NCBI GenBank assembly: GCA_030692765.1
Contig: JAUYUB010000024.1
Span: 124,001-188,000 of the forward strand
Length of the DNA stretch: 64,000 nucleotides
Reading direction: 5' to 3'
Origin: Sulfuricurvum sp.
GTDB lineage: Bacteria > Campylobacterota > Campylobacteria > Campylobacterales > Sulfurimonadaceae
Shown: one piece after another, positions 42,456 through 49,805 of the stretch
Position numbering within the stretch: position 1 is the first letter of the stretch
Layout: each line of letters starts with the position of its first letter
Program-made: the position numbers and the translations under genes
The notes under the pieces: generated by a model
The model's input: the letters and a program-made list of their open reading frames with translations, nothing else
Told to the model about the DNA's origin: nothing
Database searches by the model: none

Positions 42456-43985
42456 TTACGATTTTGAATTTTGAATTAAAATTTCTTTTATATGTTCGTC
42501 ATTATTCTGTATGAATTCAATTTTACTGTAATAGTTTAATGAATAATAGTATTTTATCAATTCACTATAATCATCATCAATGTCGTCAATTAATTCAGTT
42601 AATCGTCTATTCTGTTCTGTTCTTAGTTCCATCCGTTCTATTTCAATATCTTCTTTAACCTTTTCAATCGTTAGGGGTTCTGTATCTATTCCTAACAATT
42701 CTATGATGGTATTAATATAATCAATAGAAGTTTTTAATTCGTCTTGTCTATTATTAAATACCTTGTTCTTTAAAAGGTCTTCGTATAGTTCAAAATCATT
42801 ATGGAACTTTTCAAAGTGATAATTACTTTTGAAGTCATGAATTAGATATTTCTTGTTGTTCTCATTGTTAAAATAATAAATCTTATTTTCATCAATCAAC
42901 AGTTTGTTATCTTCAAACATTTTTGAAATTGTATAAAATAAATACTTCTTACCATTGTGTAATTCAGTCAAATCATTATCATTGAATTCATTAATGACAT
43001 TTTCTTTATTGTGTTCATTTTGTTTGAAAAGAGTATAGAATTTATTATTTATTTTTTCTAATTCGTCTTTTGATAATTTATCAGTAAAAAAGTTTGTTGA
43101 GTAAATTTTTTGTCTTATTTTAATTTTTGAGAAAATAAGAGTTTCTTTTGATACATTTTGACGAGGTTTTAATATTTCATTCGGTTTATTGTTGTCATAA
43201 CTTTTCAACATATATTTAAACATATAATCGGTTATGTGTTTTCCGTTTCCTTTGTTATCGTCAATTGTTCTAAAATAAATAAAATTACCTTTTCCTTTAA
43301 TACTTTCCTTGATTAAATAAATATTCTTTTTTTCTTTTTTAAAACTTATTGACCTTTTTAAAATCGTCAATATTTCATATTGATTATTAATTCGTATTTT
43401 AATTTTTTTATCTTTGAAATATTGTTCAATGACTTTAAAGAAATCAACAGTAATAACTAATTCTACTCTACCAATATTATTTTTATTTCTTCCCAATACT
43501 AGACTTTCTATATACTTTATAAAATCATTTTCTTTGTATAGAAAATCTGTTTTATGACAATGTAGATTAAATTTTTTTGTGAGTTCATAAACCCTTATAT
43601 TTTTATAAGATAGTTCTTTGTCATTATTCCGTTTCGTTATTGTCCTAAAATATTTACTGAATTCTTCATATTGTTTTTTAATTTTATCTTCCAATAGTTT
43701 AATGTTATTAATTTTTAGAGGAATATTTAGGATTGGGTCTATTGTTGAAGTATGAAAAATGACATATTTATCTTTTCCTATTTCATTAATTGAACTAATT
43801 TCATTCTGTATAATAGAATGTTTTATAATATGTTGTCTCTTTAATATGTCTTTTAGACTGATGAAAGTATTGTTGTCTTTATTGGTGAAAATATTTAGAT
43901 GTGAATTGTTGATTATTTCATATTCTTTTAAAAAATATTCTTCTCGTAAATTTTTCAAATATTTATTTAAAAATGATTCAGACAC
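42456..43985 (-). CDS. HUH-type rolling-circle replication initiator (Rep)
   Basis: 509 aa. The three motifs of HUH endonucleases are in order: motif 1 VIFHTST (75-81), motif 2 FNLHCHKTDFLY with H142 and H144 forming the metal-binding HUH pair, and motif 3 DYMFKYMLK (253-261), resembling the Y-x-x-K-Y catalytic motif with Tyr254/Tyr258 as candidates for nicking. The C-terminal half is helical and charged. Start GTG 43985 with GGAG upstream. It would nick one strand and start rolling-circle replication of the excised element, or act as a relaxase. The overall family is not one I can name. Confidence 0.75.
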   Translation of the reverse strand: MSESFLNKYLKNLREEYFLKEYEIINNSHLNIFTNKDNNTFISLKDILKRQHIIKHSIIQNEISSINEIGKDKYVIFHTSTIDPILNIPLKINNIKLLEDKIKKQYEEFSKYFRTITKRNNDKELSYKNIRVYELTKKFNLHCHKTDFLYKENDFIKYIESLVLGRNKNNIGRVELVITVDFFKVIEQYFKDKKIKIRINNQYEILTILKRSISFKKEKKNIYLIKESIKGKGNFIYFRTIDDNKGNGKHITDYMFKYMLKSYDNNKPNEILKPRQNVSKETLIFSKIKIRQKIYSTNFFTDKLSKDELEKINNKFYTLFKQNEHNKENVINEFNDNDLTELHNGKKYLFYTISKMFEDNKLLIDENKIYYFNNENNKKYLIHDFKSNYHFEKFHNDFELYEDLLKNKVFNNRQDELKTSIDYINTIIELLGIDTEPLTIEKVKEDIEIERMELRTEQNRRLTELIDDIDDDYSELIKYYYSLNYYSKIEFIQNNDEHIKEILIQNSKS

Positions 43986-44072
43986 ACTATCTCCTTAATT
44001 TACAATACTCTTTATTTCAACGGACAGAAAGAGTTATATATATTTATAAGAAAACAAGGGGATGAAGAACCA

Positions 44073-44137
44073 TTTAAAAATGATAAATCATTTTTAAAGA
44101 ACCATTCAATACTGAATATTATAAATTTATAATATTC
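44073..44137. other. Two perfect palindromes upstream of Rep (candidate origin or terminator)
   Basis: 12-bp inverted repeat with a 2-base centre (TTTAAAAATGAT/ATCATTTTTAAA, 44073-44098), then a 24-bp perfect palindrome at 44114-44137 (half site GAATATTATAAA). They lie in the 187-base gap between the nuclease and Rep genes. Cruciforms of this kind occur at HUH nick sites; a terminator for the nuclease gene is the alternative. Confidence 0.5.
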
Positions 44138-44172
44138 ATTTTAATAAAAACTAAAATATTTAAAAATTAATA

Positions 44173-45138
44173 TTATGAATGAAGAGATTTAATCCATTCC
44201 TTATAAGTGTCAATATTATTGTATGAAGATTTTTCTCTTCCTTCTATTTTTGCCATATCCTTTGTTTGATAGTTCATCCAATAACTATCAAATACTTCTT
44301 TTCCATTATTTCCAAATTCTTTAACGAACAAACCCTCACCTTTTTTTAATCTATTAATATCAGATTCTGAACCAATATTTTTTGTATTACCACTTCCAGG
44401 TCTATCTATTCCTATTTTCCATTTCTCTTGTATGAAAAAATCAAAATCTCTTACAACTGATTGTATATTAGTAAAATTATTCAAATTATATACATTGGTC
44501 TCATTAATAAGGTATGAATCTATAATTGATTTATCAGAAAGAGTTAATATGATAGTTTTATTACATAAACCTACAAAATCATTCCATTTCTCATCGGTGT
44601 CTTCGTTAATGTATGTAATTAAGTTTTTTCGTTGTGTATTGGTTAATTTAAGATTTTTTGTAAATAAGTATTCTTCAATTCTTGTTATATCGGTTCTGGA
44701 ATAAATAATTCCAAAGACATAATGTTTTTCATAGGAACCATAAGGAAATAGAACATTTTTAGTAGATGTTCTATTTCTAAAATACCCAGTAAATGCTCCT
44801 AGTGTCATTCCATTAACATTTGTAGGACTAACTCTATATGTACTTTTTAAATCAACAGCATATTTTTTTCCATCATTGTCAATAAAGGTAATGTCTGGAT
44901 AATAGTTTTGATGTGGTGATAGTTTTAAAGTAAGTCCATTTTTAGAAGCAAATTCTAAAAACTTTGGAAATATCATCAATTCAATAATTTTTGAAACTAC
45001 TTTTGTGTCAGTACTAATTGAGTAAATGTTTTTATAATAATCTATAAATCCTTTCACTGACCAATCTGGACTATCTGGAATACTTAATGTTTTAGTCAAT
45101 TCAGGAATGAATTGATTGAATTTTTCTTCAAAATTCAT
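44173..45138 (-). CDS. EcoRV-family type II restriction endonuclease
   Basis: 321 aa from ATG 45138 (GGAG 7 bases upstream; the frame also opens at TTG 45150). It aligns along its length with EcoRV: TDTKVVSKIIELM/SDTKVLSTIFELF, YYPDITF/HYPDFTL, AVDLKSTY/AIDIKTTY, MTLGAFTGYFRN/FTLGGYTSFIRN, GSGNTKNIGS/GSGNTTNIGS and YNNIDTYKEWI/YNNISEYRNWI. Catalytic Glu53, Asp82, Asp96 and Lys98 match EcoRV E45, D74, D90, K92. The recognition loop GSGNTKN (248-254) is nearly identical, predicting GATATC recognition. An insertion of about 70 residues (near 155-225) is absent from EcoRV (245 aa). The comparison is from memory of the EcoRV sequence. Confidence 0.9.
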   Translation of the reverse strand: MNFEEKFNQFIPELTKTLSIPDSPDWSVKGFIDYYKNIYSISTDTKVVSKIIELMIFPKFLEFASKNGLTLKLSPHQNYYPDITFIDNDGKKYAVDLKSTYRVSPTNVNGMTLGAFTGYFRNRTSTKNVLFPYGSYEKHYVFGIIYSRTDITRIEEYLFTKNLKLTNTQRKNLITYINEDTDEKWNDFVGLCNKTIILTLSDKSIIDSYLINETNVYNLNNFTNIQSVVRDFDFFIQEKWKIGIDRPGSGNTKNIGSESDINRLKKGEGLFVKEFGNNGKEVFDSYWMNYQTKDMAKIEGREKSSYNNIDTYKEWIKSLHS

Positions 45139-45180
45139 ATTTATCTCCAATTATTAATTTAATTTACTATGTTTATTGAT

Positions 45181-45411
45181 TCACCCAACTGAAACATAAT
45201 ATTTTTTTTTATCTTTTTGGTTGATTACACATTCTATTTTTTTCTCTTTTAATAGTTCATTTAATGAAAGTGATACCTGAGTTTTAGATAGTTTTGTTTT
45301 TCTTGTAATTTCTAACATACAATATTCTTGTTTATTTTTTTCAAAAAATATTCTTACTTTTTCGGTAAATTGTTCATCGGCATTTATGAATGTATTGTTG
45401 TAATGATTCAT
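45181..45411 (-). CDS. Winged-helix DNA-binding protein, possible R-M controller (76 aa)
   Basis: The run MLEITRKTKLSKTQVSLSLNELLKEKKIECV is a helix-turn-helix with a following wing, of the MarR/ArsR-like type rather than the HTH_3 type of usual C proteins. It lies between methylase and nuclease genes on the same strand (20 and 42 bases away), where a regulator delaying nuclease expression would be placed. Function inferred from position. Confidence 0.6.
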   Translation of the reverse strand: MNHYNNTFINADEQFTEKVRIFFEKNKQEYCMLEITRKTKLSKTQVSLSLNELLKEKKIECVINQKDKKKYYVSVG

Positions 45412-45431
45412 TTTAAAATCCTTTATTTAAA

Positions 45432-46496
45432 TTATTGGGCAATTATTAAAACTTCTTTTGAGTCCTGTTTTTTTGATAAAACATATTTGTAATCGACAGT
45501 TTCAATATGAACTTTTTTATTATATTTACGAAGTATTTCTGATATTTCTTCTATACTTGGAATCCCATCTTCTCTGTATGAAATAACGATAATGGAATTT
45601 TGAAATTTCTCGATTAATTGTTCAAAACCAGAGGATATATTTTTTTTATCTTCCCAAATAGAATAATTTGGGATTAATCTTTTGTGTTTAGAATTATAAT
45701 CTATTTCATTTTTCCAATTATAATAATTGGTTAAACCATCTAGAAAGTGATAAAATTCTCCATAAATAGTCAATGTCCCTGTTTTAGGTATATATGGAGT
45801 ATCAATATATACTAAATCTGCCTTTATTTCTAAATCAACAATATCACCACAAAAAGATTTATTATTTTTCCCATTGTCAAAAACGGAATTATTAATTTCT
45901 TTTACAAATTTATGAAAATGTTCAACAAATGGTTTGTCCCAAGTTGTCTTATTCCCAAAATTTCGTTTAACATCAGATGTTCTAACATACAAATTTTTTC
46001 TATGAAAAAGGTTATATGGTCTTTTTGAAATACACGACTGATATAAAGCCCAATATAACATTGCTTTTTTGTATTCATTTTTAACTTGATAAATGTTTTG
46101 TGAAACAATATCCAACCATACATTTTCTTCGTCTGTATAATATATATCATGAAATGTATCTTCTATAAAAGATAAATAATTATAGTCAGTGTGTTTTTGA
46201 ATTATATCGTTGAAATCTTCATCAGTTATTTTTTCAGAAGAGTTTTCAATTAGAGATTTCCCAACTTGAAAATTAAATGGTAATCTATCATTTGAATAAA
46301 CTTCCTTTCCCATTTCTTTAAGAGTATATCCGATAGAACTAGTTCCCGAAAAAGCATCAATAGCTGTTTCAAAGTTCAGTTTTTCTAAACTGTGTTTTAT
46401 CCATTCTCGAAGTTTGTATTTACTTCCTTGATACCGTGTTGTGGGTAATTTATGTTTATGAAAGAGTGTAGATTCTTGTTTTATTGATTTTGCCAT
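45432..46496 (-). CDS. N6-adenine DNA methyltransferase (D12/alpha class)
   Basis: 354 aa. Motif X RYQGSK (21-26), motif I AIDAFSGTSSIGY (45-57, SAM binding) and motif IV VYIDTPY (229-235, DTPY instead of the usual DPPY) are in the order X-I-IV of alpha-class (D12, Dam-like) enzymes. It is the partner of the EcoRV-like nuclease downstream and would protect GATATC sites. M.EcoRV is also of this class. Length is slightly above that of M.EcoRV (298 aa). Confidence 0.85.
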   Translation of the reverse strand: MAKSIKQESTLFHKHKLPTTRYQGSKYKLREWIKHSLEKLNFETAIDAFSGTSSIGYTLKEMGKEVYSNDRLPFNFQVGKSLIENSSEKITDEDFNDIIQKHTDYNYLSFIEDTFHDIYYTDEENVWLDIVSQNIYQVKNEYKKAMLYWALYQSCISKRPYNLFHRKNLYVRTSDVKRNFGNKTTWDKPFVEHFHKFVKEINNSVFDNGKNNKSFCGDIVDLEIKADLVYIDTPYIPKTGTLTIYGEFYHFLDGLTNYYNWKNEIDYNSKHKRLIPNYSIWEDKKNISSGFEQLIEKFQNSIIVISYREDGIPSIEEISEILRKYNKKVHIETVDYKYVLSKKQDSKEVLIIAQ

Positions 46497-46553
46497 TTTT
46501 CCAATATCGTTTTTTGTGATGTGGTATAGTATATAGGAATTTTACATAAATAT

Positions 46554-48149
46554 TTATAAATCATATTTAAGTAATTCTATAACTTCTTTTTTTAATTCTA
46601 TTGTTCCTATTTCTCCATTAGAGTATTGAATACTTTGGTCATATTTCAAATCACTATGTCCCATCAAGTATTTAATTGTTAAATGATGATTTGGGTATTT
46701 AAATAATTCATATGAGAAGTTTTTTCTTGTTGAGTGAAATACTTTATCTGTCTCTTTTATAAAGTGTCTTATGTATTCATTTATTCTATCTGAATTTCTA
46801 TCACTGGAACCACTCCAAACCATATAGTCATTTTTTGAATTATAAATATATTTTTCAACGATAGAAATTATTTCTGAATGAATTGGTATTATTCTTTTAG
46901 AAGATGTATTTTTTAAACTTTTACCATTTTCTAAATCTTCAACTAATTCAAAACACATAATTCCTTCAACATTAACTATATTTTCTTTTCTAATTTTACT
47001 TAATTCATTAATTCTCATACCACTATATAGTCCAATTTTTATAATATCAATAATAATTTGTTTATTACCTTTTTTGTAATCATTATTAAATAACAATTCT
47101 AAATCATTTTTCTCAAATCTTTTCCATTCTTTAAGTGGTTTTTGTTTTACAAGTGGTAAAAAATTATTAAAAATATCATTATTAAAAATTTGTTTATTTT
47201 TTAAATAGAAAAAAAACATTTGATAATTTTGAAATAAATTATTAATATAATTATTCATCAATCTAGGAAAGTCTTTTTCATTTAAATTTAAATCTATAAT
47301 TTCTTTAATATTTTTATTATCACATTCTCTAATTTTTATAAAGTTAGAAGGTATTTTTTTAAATTCATCTTGTAAATCAATAAAAAACTTACTTGTAAAA
47401 TTTGTTATATTATAGTCGTGATTATTTTCTAAATAACTTACCAAGTAGTTATATGAAGTTTTCAGATTTTTAATTGAATTATCAGAATACGGTTTTCCAG
47501 TTTTATCTTTGTGTCTTTCACTTTTCCATAATACATAATTTTCCCAGTATTCTTTTAAATTCAAATATTTATTCTTTCTATCATTTATTTCGACAATAAC
47601 TGGTTTATTAGTTTTTATTTCTCTTATTTGTTCATCTGACAAGTCTAATTCATTATTTTCATATTTTAATTTAATATCGTTTTGAATATCTGAAATATTT
47701 TCTATTTCTTGTATTTTTAATTTCTCAATTTTTTCTAATTCTTCTTCTTCAAGTTGTATCTTTTTGTAATGTTTTTCTTGAAGAATTTTAATTTTATTGT
47801 TTATTTCTTCTTCTGTGTGTTCTTTTGGTTTATTCTCTTCGTAGTCAATATATGAAAACATTTTTTTAACCCTTAGTATCTTTAATGTAATTGATAGAGT
47901 TATTTTATCGTGTTCGTGTATCTTTTCATAGTTTAGGGAATTCACTATTAAATCTTTTCGATATATACCAATAGTAATATCTTTCGTTCTGAGTGAATAT
48001 TGGAGTATTTTATTCTTGACACGAATTTGGAAGTAATAATAACCGTTCGAACGAGTTAATAAGTGTCTTGTATTGTAATTGTATTGAAGTTGTATTGAAC
48101 TTTTAATTTTAGGGGAAATTTTAAGGGGGATATATCTCTGAAAGTCCAA
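46554..48149 (-). CDS. Tyrosine recombinase (integrase) of E2, truncated at the 5' end by integration
   Basis: 531 codons from TTG 48149. Catalytic set: Arg379 (SGMRINELS), Lys418, His472 and Arg475 (HSTR), His498 (MGHSD) and Tyr509 (SIQYS). The N-terminal part (about 25-110) is the DNA-binding arm domain; a coiled coil follows (120-180). TTG 48149 has no ribosome site. The frame continues upstream as SEISHHNPYN through the att core and then into tRNA-Phe, where it stops at TGA in the anticodon arm. In the excised circle it joins ATG 39992 with its GGAGG site. In the integrated state transcription could come only from tRNA-Phe read-through. Confidence 0.9.
   Translation of the reverse strand: MDFQRYIPLKISPKIKSSIQLQYNYNTRHLLTRSNGYYYFQIRVKNKILQYSLRTKDITIGIYRKDLIVNSLNYEKIHEHDKITLSITLKILRVKKMFSYIDYEENKPKEHTEEEINNKIKILQEKHYKKIQLEEEELEKIEKLKIQEIENISDIQNDIKLKYENNELDLSDEQIREIKTNKPVIVEINDRKNKYLNLKEYWENYVLWKSERHKDKTGKPYSDNSIKNLKTSYNYLVSYLENNHDYNITNFTSKFFIDLQDEFKKIPSNFIKIRECDNKNIKEIIDLNLNEKDFPRLMNNYINNLFQNYQMFFFYLKNKQIFNNDIFNNFLPLVKQKPLKEWKRFEKNDLELLFNNDYKKGNKQIIIDIIKIGLYSGMRINELSKIRKENIVNVEGIMCFELVEDLENGKSLKNTSSKRIIPIHSEIISIVEKYIYNSKNDYMVWSGSSDRNSDRINEYIRHFIKETDKVFHSTRKNFSYELFKYPNHHLTIKYLMGHSDLKYDQSIQYSNGEIGTIELKKEVIELLKYDL
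48069..48102. repeat. Candidate integrase arm sites, E2 right
   Basis: Three direct repeats at 11-bp (one helical turn) spacing: TGTATTGTAAT, TGTATTGAAGT, TGTATTGAACTT. They lie inside the integrase reading frame, about 61 bases from the core. Confidence 0.65.
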
Positions 48150-48162
48150 ATTATAGGGGTTA

Positions 48163-48238
48163 TGGTGGCTAATCTCGGAATCGAACCAAGGACACGCAGA
48201 TTTTCAGTCTACTGCTCTACCGACTGAGCTAATTAGCC
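48163..48238 (-). tRNA. tRNA-Phe (anticodon GAA), attachment site of E2
   Basis: 76 nt including encoded CCA. Acceptor GGCTAAT pairs with ATTAGCC, then discriminator A and CCA; D-arm GCTC..GAGC, anticodon stem-loop with CTGAAAATC holding GAA, T-arm TTGGTTCGATTCCGAG. The last 17 bases (48163-48179) are the att core shared with 39919 and 38518. The tRNA was kept intact by the insertion. Confidence 0.96.
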
Positions 48239-48255
48239 ACATTTTGTGGACTGCA

Positions 48256-48261
48256 ATTATA
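48256..48261 (-). promoter_or_regulatory. -10 box of tRNA-Phe
   Basis: TATAAT on the minus strand, 18 bases upstream of the tRNA-Phe 5' end. The same transcript would run on into the E2 integrase. Confidence 0.65.
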
Positions 48262-48375
48262 GCCATGCAAGCTTAAAGATAAGCTTAAAAGCTATTTTTT
48301 TGATGAGACCTTAAACCATTTAGGGCGATCATCAAAAATATGCTTAACATTTGTAGCAGTAAAAAGGAAAATAGA

Positions 48376-49803
48376 ATGGATCATGAAGAGATGCTGAAAA
48401 AAATCCAAGAGCATCAAACTCTTTCACGCCGTGATGCCCTTAAAATGATGGCACTTTCTCCGATTACGGCTTCTGTATTGGCGGGAGGAACACCGATTTC
48501 TTTGGCAGCATCCGGTTCTGAGGCAACGGGGAAAATTGTGATTGTCGGAGGAGGTGCCGGTGCTTTGATGGTTCTTGCCCGTTTACGCCAAGCACTCTCT
48601 AAACCTGATATAACGATTATCGCTCCCAATGATAAACACGTCTATCAGCCGGGACAAGTTTTTGTTGCGGCAGGTGAGTATTCCCCTGAAGATATTATTT
48701 TTGACAATACGGGCTACATTGGTCAGGATGCTACATGGATCAAAGATGAAGCGACAGTGTTTGATCCGGATAATAACAAAATTATAACAAAGAGGGGCAC
48801 AGTTGTTGCGTACGATTACTTAATCGTCGCAACGGGAGTACAGTACCATTATGAGCAGATTGCAGGGCTCAGCGCCGATATGATAGGTAAGTATGGTATA
48901 TCAAGTGTTTATTTAAATGATCTAGCACGTGGAACAGCAGATGGGGCAGCGATTACCCATGAATGGTTTAAAGCCGTACATGAAGCGGCAAAAACATCCA
49001 AACCACGCGTCATTTGTACTCAGCCTTCCTCTCCAATTAAGTGTGGAGGAAGCCCGCAAAAAATTCTTTATTTGAGTGATGACTTCCTCAAACGCGACAA
49101 GCTGACGGCTGATTTTATCTTTGCAAGTGCAGGGGAAAAGCTGTTCGCTCTTCCGGAGATTGACGCAGCTCTAAATAAAGTTCAAGAGGGGTACGGCAAC
49201 ATAACGAACAAATTCGGTCATGAGCTCATTGCCATCGATGCTCAAAATAAAGTCGCTACTTTCTTGCATAAATACGAAGTACAAGGTGAATACGACGCAG
49301 AGTTTAAAGAATATGAGAGGGTTGAAAAAGAAGAAGAGGTAAGCCTTAAATACGATTTTATTCACATCACTCCTCCCATGCAAGCTGTGGATGCGATAGT
49401 CAATTCATCGCTTGCATGGCAAAAAGGGACAGCCAAAGGGTGGCTGGAAGTAGATCGCGAAACGCTTCAGCACAGACGTTATCCCAATGTGTTTGGAATC
49501 GGTGACGTTTGCGGTATCCCTATGGGAAAAACAGGAGGAAGCACGCGTCATCAAGGACCGATTGTCGTAGGAAATTTGGTTTCGATAATGAAGAAACAAG
49601 AGCCTATGCTGAAGTTTGATGGGTATACGGTCTGTCCTCTTAAAACGTCATACGGGAAAATCATTATGGCAGAGTTCAATTATGATGGATTGGCACCGTC
49701 ATTTCCACTTGACTGTACACAACCGCGCCGAATATGGTGGGCGTTTGATCTGTACATGCTTCAGCCGATGTACCGCTATTCGATGCTCAACGGACTGATG
49801 TAA
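48376..49803 (+). CDS. Sulfide:quinone oxidoreductase-like flavoprotein
   Basis: 475 aa from ATG 48376 (AAGGAAAAT upstream). A twin-arginine-like signal (LSRRDALKMM...SVLAGG, about 13-45) suggests export by Tat. FAD-binding IVIVGGGAGALMVLARL, YLIVATGVQYHY and FGIGDVCGIP follow. Cys residues in SPIKCGGSPQKI and YTVCPLKT match SQR positions; the terminal part ends with a hydrophobic quinone-site helix pair. It oxidises sulfide to polysulfide or sulfur with quinone as acceptor. The SQR class is not resolved. Stop is 2 bases from the convergent murD stop. Confidence 0.82.
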   Translation: MDHEEMLKKIQEHQTLSRRDALKMMALSPITASVLAGGTPISLAASGSEATGKIVIVGGGAGALMVLARLRQALSKPDITIIAPNDKHVYQPGQVFVAAGEYSPEDIIFDNTGYIGQDATWIKDEATVFDPDNNKIITKRGTVVAYDYLIVATGVQYHYEQIAGLSADMIGKYGISSVYLNDLARGTADGAAITHEWFKAVHEAAKTSKPRVICTQPSSPIKCGGSPQKILYLSDDFLKRDKLTADFIFASAGEKLFALPEIDAALNKVQEGYGNITNKFGHELIAIDAQNKVATFLHKYEVQGEYDAEFKEYERVEKEEEVSLKYDFIHITPPMQAVDAIVNSSLAWQKGTAKGWLEVDRETLQHRRYPNVFGIGDVCGIPMGKTGGSTRHQGPIVVGNLVSIMKKQEPMLKFDGYTVCPLKTSYGKIIMAEFNYDGLAPSFPLDCTQPRRIWWAFDLYMLQPMYRYSMLNGLM

Positions 49804-49805
49804 GT

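Larger units (their letters stand above)
39919..48179. mobile_element. Integrated element E2 at tRNA-Phe (AICE-like, 8.26 kb)
   Basis: Flanked by direct repeats of the 17-base tRNA core (39919 and 48163). Far more AT-rich than the chromosome. Gene order on the minus strand: integrase, adenine methylase, winged-helix protein, EcoRV-like nuclease, HUH Rep, OB-like protein, RHH protein, FtsK-like ATPase; one small gene on plus. Int + Rep + FtsK with no pilus, relaxase-type IV secretion or capsid genes matches the gene set of actinomycete integrative conjugative elements. Mobilisation by dsDNA translocation is inference. Confidence 0.85.

Noticed and set aside
39919-48179. E2 as a filamentous (inovirus) prophage
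   Set aside because: HUH Rep and an OB-like protein fit, but no small coat-protein genes are visible and the ATPase has N-terminal membrane helices and an FtsK signature rather than a Zot-type arrangement.
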